Source: Nitrosospira briensis C-128
Lineage (GTDB): Bacteria; Pseudomonadota; Gammaproteobacteria; Burkholderiales; Nitrosomonadaceae
Assembly (NCBI RefSeq): GCF_000619905.2
Contig: NZ_CP012371.1
Coordinates: 2,604,001-2,668,000, forward strand
Direction of reading: 5' to 3'
DNA length: 64,000 bases
The translations under genes were made by a program, and so were the position numbers. The notes below the pieces were generated by a model. It saw only the letters and a list, made by a program, of their open reading frames with translations, had not been told where the DNA came from and made no database searches. Positions 59,663-64,000 of this stretch are shown here, piece after piece (position 1 is the stretch's first letter; the number at the start of each line of letters is the position of its first letter).

Positions 59663-62187
59663 CGTTTGTAAAAATTGCGAGCCTGAGCGTTCAACGCGTC
59701 GGCAATCCCACGCCCGTTGTCCATGAGCAAACGCTTAAAGCTCTGCGCATCCACGGCATGAATATGAAAGTTCGTTACCCCGCTGCCACCTGTCATATTG
59801 CGTATCGCATCCGCGTGCTCGGCAGGCAGCACCATTTCGCGTTCGTGAAGTTGAGTCATTGGGTTTATGCCGGCAGGAATGTCATAACCGCCTTTTGCGG
59901 AGGATATTTGGCCCTTGGCGCCCAGTATCATTGCCATAGTCCCAGCGAAGGCTAGCGCCGCCAAGGCAGGGCCAACAATTGGAATATCAGCGACCGCAGC
60001 AGCCGCACCTGACGCACCTTCCGCCGCATTTGCGCCAACTACTGCAACGGCCTCTCCCGTTTTGATCGTAACGGTTGCTGCTGACGCAGCTCCCTGTGCG
60101 GCTACCGTAGAAAACAAGCCCATCTTTTCAAAGAGCGCCCGCATCATGGAGCCCGTCTGCGTCGCGGCGGTTTTCCGCAGCTCAGCCGATGCCCAGGCCG
60201 TCGCCATATTGACCGCTGATTTTACGAACGAGGCGGCGACGTTGTCGCCGATATTCAGCATGGCCTTTCGCCAGGTGAGCGTACCCTGGATCATGCCGTT
60301 GATGGTGCGGTCGAATGCATCCCTGATGGGGAAGAGGACGCCGTCCCACTTTTCCTTGACGTCGAGCTGCATGGCGGAATTGATCTTTTCCACGTCGAGC
60401 GCGTGCTTAAACTGAATCTCGGCCATCTGATCCAGCAGCTTTTGCAGGGCTACCGGATCATAATTCGGGTCGCCCTTCATTGCATCGATGCGCGCCTGCT
60501 GAGCGGTAGTTTGTATCTGGAAACGCTGCTCTTCGTAGTTGCGCTGAATATCAAGCAATTGCCGCTTGCTCATATATCCTTCGTCGACTTCCCGCTGTGC
60601 GCGGATCTCGTCCAGGGCGATGCTGCCCATTGCCGCTTTTTCAGTGGCGTCGATGGTCTGGGAGGTCATGGCGATCTTGTCTTTGACCGCCTTTTTCATG
60701 ATCTCCAAATCTATTCCAGACATCTTGCGAGAAATATCTATTTTCTCTTTCTGGCTGGCATTGTTTGTCGCGAGAATGCTGGCCCAGAACGCCTTCTCCT
60801 GATCGAGTGAAAATTCCTTTAAATTGTTGCTTTGCTGGTAGTAAACCTTCTCTTCCGCCAGCGCGGCATCCCACATCGGCACGCGCGAGGGTTTATCCTT
60901 CGCCTCGCCACCGCCGGATGTGCCTCCGGACGATTTGCGTTCGATAGGGGTGGTCGTTACTTTGGTCGCGTCCCCATAGATGGCCCCGTCCATGTCGGAC
61001 CGGCCCTTCTCGGCTATGGCTACCATTCGGGCGGTCGAGGCCGCGACTATCCCCTCTATGTCTGTGACACCTTGCCGCCATGCGCCTTTAGCCCCCTCGA
61101 AGTCCAGGTGCAGCGCCCTTTCGGCAACGTTGGCAAAGCGCATGATGTTCTCGGCCGCGCCGGCCAGGATCAGCTTGATAGCCTCGATGGAGATTTCAAA
61201 GCCGACGCGCATGGCGATAACGGCAACCTGCACGGCTTTCATTGCGCCAGTGAAGACTTGCATCGCCGTCAAACCATCGCCGCCGAATGCAGCTTGCACG
61301 ACACGGCCGATGGCCGAGAATGCAGTGCTCGCGATATTCCATAATTCCCCAATCACCGTGCCAACGGTTGTCACGACTGTGCCGAAAACATCCATCGCCA
61401 CTCGGGTCATCGCGACTGCAGCGGGTCCGATCTGAGAAAACCATTCGCCCAACCGGGAGAGGATAGGTAGCAGCGCATCGCCGGTGGCCTTCAGTACCGC
61501 CGTGACCACATCCTGCACATCATTCATAGCGGCACGGTATCGAGTCGTGGCAGCGACGTTTTCCTGCCCGATGGATAGGCCGAGTGCGTCTGACTTCTCT
61601 TTGGCGGCCGCCATCACGCCGCTGGTGAGTTTCAAGGTTTGCGCCGCTTCATCCCACCCCTTGCCGTAAATCTTGATGCCTTCCATGTTGCGGTCGATGC
61701 CTTCCTTGAACTCAAGCAGACGATTGTTCACGTCCATCTGAATGTCTACGGAATTGCGGAAGCTGCCATTGCTATCGCGGGTGGCCACGCCCAGGTTCTT
61801 GAATGCATCCTCGTTCTTCAGCAGCTGCTTGGTCATCTTCCCGTTAGAGTCGATGAAGCTTTCACTCGTCTGGTACGTATCGCCCAATGCGACATTAAGC
61901 ACTGAGGCCTCAGTCGCAGAGATACCGAGCGCCTTACCGAGCGCCATTGATTCCTTGGTGAGATTGACTGACTGGTCTACAGCGGCTTTGAAAGCCGCAC
62001 CGCCAGCAAGGATCGTGGTGAATCCCGCAAAAATGTCCTGCATTTTTTTGATCGACCCGCCCACCGAATCGAAGCTCTTGCCCATCTGCGAGGTGGCGTT
62101 TTGCACCACTTTCGCAGCATTCGCCACGGCGGCATTCAGCCCGGCATCTTCCGCGCTGATACCGAGCGATACGTCTTTATCTGCCAT
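59659..62187 (-). CDS. phage tail tape measure protein
   Basis: An 842-residue protein that sets tail length and is ejected with DNA. The N-terminal third is coiled-coil/helical (AAVANAAKVVQNATSQMGKS), followed by membrane-like hydrophobic helices in the last third (IVGPALAALAFAGTMAMILG). The C-terminus (MNPMTQLHEREMVLPAEHAD-like MTQLHEREMVLPAEHADAIR) is a family hallmark. By the usual rule of about 1.5 angstrom per residue it implies a tail of about 125 nm; an estimate only. Confidence 0.9.
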   Translation of the reverse strand: MADKDVSLGISAEDAGLNAAVANAAKVVQNATSQMGKSFDSVGGSIKKMQDIFAGFTTILAGGAAFKAAVDQSVNLTKESMALGKALGISATEASVLNVALGDTYQTSESFIDSNGKMTKQLLKNEDAFKNLGVATRDSNGSFRNSVDIQMDVNNRLLEFKEGIDRNMEGIKIYGKGWDEAAQTLKLTSGVMAAAKEKSDALGLSIGQENVAATTRYRAAMNDVQDVVTAVLKATGDALLPILSRLGEWFSQIGPAAVAMTRVAMDVFGTVVTTVGTVIGELWNIASTAFSAIGRVVQAAFGGDGLTAMQVFTGAMKAVQVAVIAMRVGFEISIEAIKLILAGAAENIMRFANVAERALHLDFEGAKGAWRQGVTDIEGIVAASTARMVAIAEKGRSDMDGAIYGDATKVTTTPIERKSSGGTSGGGEAKDKPSRVPMWDAALAEEKVYYQQSNNLKEFSLDQEKAFWASILATNNASQKEKIDISRKMSGIDLEIMKKAVKDKIAMTSQTIDATEKAAMGSIALDEIRAQREVDEGYMSKRQLLDIQRNYEEQRFQIQTTAQQARIDAMKGDPNYDPVALQKLLDQMAEIQFKHALDVEKINSAMQLDVKEKWDGVLFPIRDAFDRTINGMIQGTLTWRKAMLNIGDNVAASFVKSAVNMATAWASAELRKTAATQTGSMMRALFEKMGLFSTVAAQGAASAATVTIKTGEAVAVVGANAAEGASGAAAAVADIPIVGPALAALAFAGTMAMILGAKGQISSAKGGYDIPAGINPMTQLHEREMVLPAEHADAIRNMTGGSGVTNFHIHAVDAQSFKRLLMDNGRGIADALNAQARNFYKR

Positions 62188-62190
62188 GGA

Positions 62191-62432
62191 TTATCCTTGT
62201 GGAAACTGCTGCATCAGTTGCGCGATTTCTGCTTCGCTCATCTTTTTAGGTTTCGATTCGGGTTTGATGCCCAGGTACGCTGCAATCATGACGTGAACTG
62301 GCGGGTGATCTTTCCAGTATTTGTTCAGAGCTTCCAGCCGGGGAATATCGACGTGATCCCGAACGTAGTCCCACGTCCACCCTGTGTTGGCGCAGACACG
62401 TGAATACAGTTCAAACCAGTTTATTTCCCCGG
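62191..62432 (-). CDS. probable -1 frameshift extension of the tail chaperone (gpGT-like)
   Basis: A frame of about 78 codons (INWFELYSRVCANTGWTWDY, VRDHVDIPRLEALNKYWKDH, VHVMIAAYLGIKPE) that has no ATG, GTG or TTG near its beginning and lies in the -1 frame relative to the chaperone gene, whose stop it crosses. It resembles small proteins found between the chaperone and tape measure of many phages. The junction reads CCG GGG AAA TAA; slippage on the G-run would join the frames as in lambda G/GT, although the A-site match is imperfect. Upper bound of the feature is approximate. It ends three bases before the tape measure ATG. Confidence 0.7.
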
Positions 62433-62729
62433 CAGGGCTTCCCCCGGTTCCAGCGCCTTTCGCTTGAGCCCGCCGACATCCATGATCGCTTCCATGACTT
62501 CCTGCATGTCTCCGAGGTCAACCATCTCGGCTACCTTTGCCCGCGTCATCTCAGGATAGTTACGTGCCAGTGCCGAATGCAGGGCGTCGATCACGGTCCC
62601 GACAGACTCGAGACTGGCGCCAACCTGAAACTTGCTGATTCGGTCTTGCATGAGCTCGATAGCGCCAAGGGAAAGCGGTGGCACGATGTAGACCGCCCCG
62701 CCCAACTTCATTTTTATGCCATTGATCAT
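62421..62729 (-). CDS. phage tail assembly chaperone
   Basis: A 102-residue protein (MINGIKMKLGGAVYIVPPLS; LHSALARNYPEMTRAKVAEM; VDLGDMQEVMEAIMDVGGLK) placed between tail tube and tape measure, the position of lambda gpG. Its stop is crossed by a -1 frame open to the tape measure (separate entry). Confidence 0.8.
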   Translation of the reverse strand: MINGIKMKLGGAVYIVPPLSLGAIELMQDRISKFQVGASLESVGTVIDALHSALARNYPEMTRAKVAEMVDLGDMQEVMEAIMDVGGLKRKALEPGEALPGK

Positions 62730-62732
62730 GGT

Positions 62733-63518
62733 TTACTCCGACATCGAATAATCGAATATCCGACCTTGCGCATCCGCGAAACAGTCGAAGTCGATTTCCG
62801 GGATTACGAAATCATCCAGTTTGGTAGCTACGGTGAGCTTTGAGGCGAGGCAAGAGTAGAACGTGTAGGTAACAGCCTTGCCTTCAAACGGCAGGAGAAT
62901 GTCGGCGCGGAAGGTGGGCGCATAACCCATCGGCAAGTTTGCAACGGTGGATTTGGTTGCGGTGGTACTGGTGGCGGTATATCCATAATTGATGAATACC
63001 TTCAAGCCCAGGTCAGCCGCGGCAAACAGATAGACGCCAGCCGAAACCGTGTATTGCCCGGTTGCGGGAGTAGCTGTCACGCGCGTCATCGGCAAGCCGC
63101 CGGCAGTCACTACGCCCAGATCAGTTGCCCAGGTGCCGGTATCCGGGATCTTGATGGCCACGAGAGAATCAGCCGCGCCCGCCGTGATCGTGAATGGAGA
63201 GGCGGGAATGAGAATGCCGACTGAATCCTGCTTGATAGTCGCGATCCCTGCCGTGAGCGTTTGGCCGAAGAAAATGCTGTTCCACATAGCGCCGTTGACC
63301 TGTGCGTTTTTGACCTTGCCGGATATTTTGCCCTTGCCGCGCCCGGCCTTTACCGGAAACTGATTCTGGCCATACAGCAACTTGTTATCGAACGACATGT
63401 CGATGGAGATTTCCTGCGACAACCCGAACTGGATGGGCGAGGGGACAGCAACAGCCGCGCCAGTCGCGTCGATCAAGGGCGTGCCCCATAAGCTGCCGGC
63501 ACCGAAAATGGTTTGCAT
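62733..63518 (-). CDS. phage major tail tube protein
   Basis: A 261-residue beta-rich protein (FGLSQEISIDMSFDNKLLYG; KISGKVKNAQVNGAMWNSIF) forming the tail tube. The insertion ATPATGQYTVSAGVYLFAAAD is Thr/Ala-rich and may be a surface domain. AAGGAGC precedes the ATG. Confidence 0.8.
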   Translation of the reverse strand: MQTIFGAGSLWGTPLIDATGAAVAVPSPIQFGLSQEISIDMSFDNKLLYGQNQFPVKAGRGKGKISGKVKNAQVNGAMWNSIFFGQTLTAGIATIKQDSVGILIPASPFTITAGAADSLVAIKIPDTGTWATDLGVVTAGGLPMTRVTATPATGQYTVSAGVYLFAAADLGLKVFINYGYTATSTTATKSTVANLPMGYAPTFRADILLPFEGKAVTYTFYSCLASKLTVATKLDDFVIPEIDFDCFADAQGRIFDYSMSE

Positions 63519-63530
63519 TTTGTTGCTCCT

Positions 63531-63953
63531 TTATTGGGTTAAATCAAAAACTTGAGTGGTGTATCTGATGTGATAGATAAACGTGGAGAACCCGGCCGTT
63601 TGATCCGCTTCGTGCGACTCCCACTTTGCCGGGCCCTGCAACGTTAGCGACGCCAGCCCGCCGAGGGTTGGATCGACCATGATCCGCGCATGAGCGGCAA
63701 CTATAATTGGATCGGCGAGTTGATCCGGTACGTCGCCCCGGGTGTAAACGTCGATCGCCACGGCTAGCGTGGCAATAGTTACCCCAGCAAACTGCTTCTC
63801 TGGAATATCCTCTTCCGGCCGCACTATGATTGCCGGCGATTCATCCCGCCCGATCGCTGTCACGCGTGAACGAAATACACTCGCTCCTGCCGGCGTTGTC
63901 CCTGTCAACAGGGTTACCAGTGCCGACAGAATTTGCTCACGCTTGCTTGGCAT
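63531..63953 (-). CDS. phage tail terminator / minor tail protein
   Basis: A 140-residue protein from the ATG at 63953 (AGGAAAGG upstream). It opens MPSKREQILSALVTLLTG and ends YHIRYTTQVFDLTQ; it resembles minor tail protein U / gp10-type terminators that cap the tube. Overlaps the preceding gene by 17 bases. Confidence 0.7.
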   Translation of the reverse strand: MPSKREQILSALVTLLTGTTPAGASVFRSRVTAIGRDESPAIIVRPEEDIPEKQFAGVTIATLAVAIDVYTRGDVPDQLADPIIVAAHARIMVDPTLGGLASLTLQGPAKWESHEADQTAGFSTFIYHIRYTTQVFDLTQ

Positions 63954-64000
63954 CAGCCTTTCCTGCCTTCTCCGGCGGCACAAGATCGATCCGAGATTTA
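63937..64000 (-). CDS. C-terminal end of an upstream phage gene, cut by window edge
   Basis: The minus frame entering at 64000 reads KSRIDLVPPEKAGKADAKQA and stops at 63937. It overlaps the tail-terminator start. Too short to identify; by position a tail-completion or head-tail connector protein. Confidence 0.5.
   Translation of the reverse strand, partial: KSRIDLVPPEKAGKADAKQA

Larger units (their letters stand above)
49741..64000. mobile_element. prophage (siphovirus tail and lysis modules), right part outside window
   Basis: From the 3' end of tRNA-Ile2 to the right edge, the genes are phage structural and lysis genes on the minus strand, except one plus-strand gene next to the tRNA. Modules read right to left as tail, hub/fibre and lysis. 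The tRNA 3' end is the likely attachment site. No integrase, terminase, portal or capsid gene is visible, so the other end and the integrase lie beyond 64000. A long non-contractile tail is inferred from the 842-residue tape measure and the absence of sheath genes. Confidence 0.92.

Overview
The window looks like a chromosomal segment of a betaproteobacterium, most likely a Nitrosospira-type ammonia oxidiser (Nitrosomonadales). This is inferred from protein character and gene order (aroA-cmk-rpsA-ihfB-lapA-pyrF, rpsU-yqeY-dnaG-rpoD-tRNA-Ile2). No 16S gene is present to confirm it.

Layout. 1-3.5 kb: left edge of a heavy-metal RND efflux operon on the minus strand (CzcI-like, CzcC-like, CzcB-like, the last cut by the window edge), with a short inverted-repeat element just in front of czcC. 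3.7-8.5 kb: an accessory plus-strand cluster with a 910-residue GMC oxidoreductase fused to a DUF1080 (3-keto-glycoside hydrolase-type) domain, an unrecognised protein ending in a His-Ser-Ala repeat tail, and an exported tandem DUF1259 protein. 8.7-17.7 kb: mixed stress and metabolic genes (cupin, Lon protease, exported intradiol dioxygenase, GNAT acetyltransferase, pyrophosphatase, hydrolase, GDPD, M48 lipoprotein). 17.8-28.2 kb: housekeeping (rpmE, rho, trxA, glnS, birA-coaX, engB, hemB, PBP1a). The 3' end of engB carries a run of perfect inverted repeats. 28.3-34.5 kb: small membrane proteins, a lipoamide-dehydrogenase-like flavoprotein, a Sel1-repeat protein, and the cysteine pair epsC/cysE and cysK, separated by a MITE-like element that supplies the last codons and stop of cysK. 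35-49.7 kb: aroA-cmk-rpsA-ihfB-lapA-pyrF, a CBS protein, folB, a second longer MITE copy with a 5-bp target duplication, plsY, tsaD, rpsU-yqeY-dnaG-rpoD and tRNA-Ile2(CAU).

49.74-64 kb: a prophage lying directly against the tRNA gene and running off the right edge. Nearly all its genes are on the minus strand, so transcription runs toward the tRNA. Order of transcription: tail terminator, tail tube, tail chaperone with a probable -1 frameshift extension, tape measure, the four-gene DUF2460 / DUF2163 / NlpC-P60 / hub set also found in gene transfer agents, receptor-binding proteins, small membrane proteins, endolysin and an overlapping Rz/Rz1 spanin pair. Most junctions are 4-bp stop/start overlaps. 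Head, packaging and integrase genes are not in the window.

The most unusual items are the GMC-DUF1080 fusion and its neighbours, the serial hairpins in the engB tail, the MITE that rewrote the cysK end, and the frameshifted tail chaperone. I do not see a clearly new defence system or a CRISPR array.
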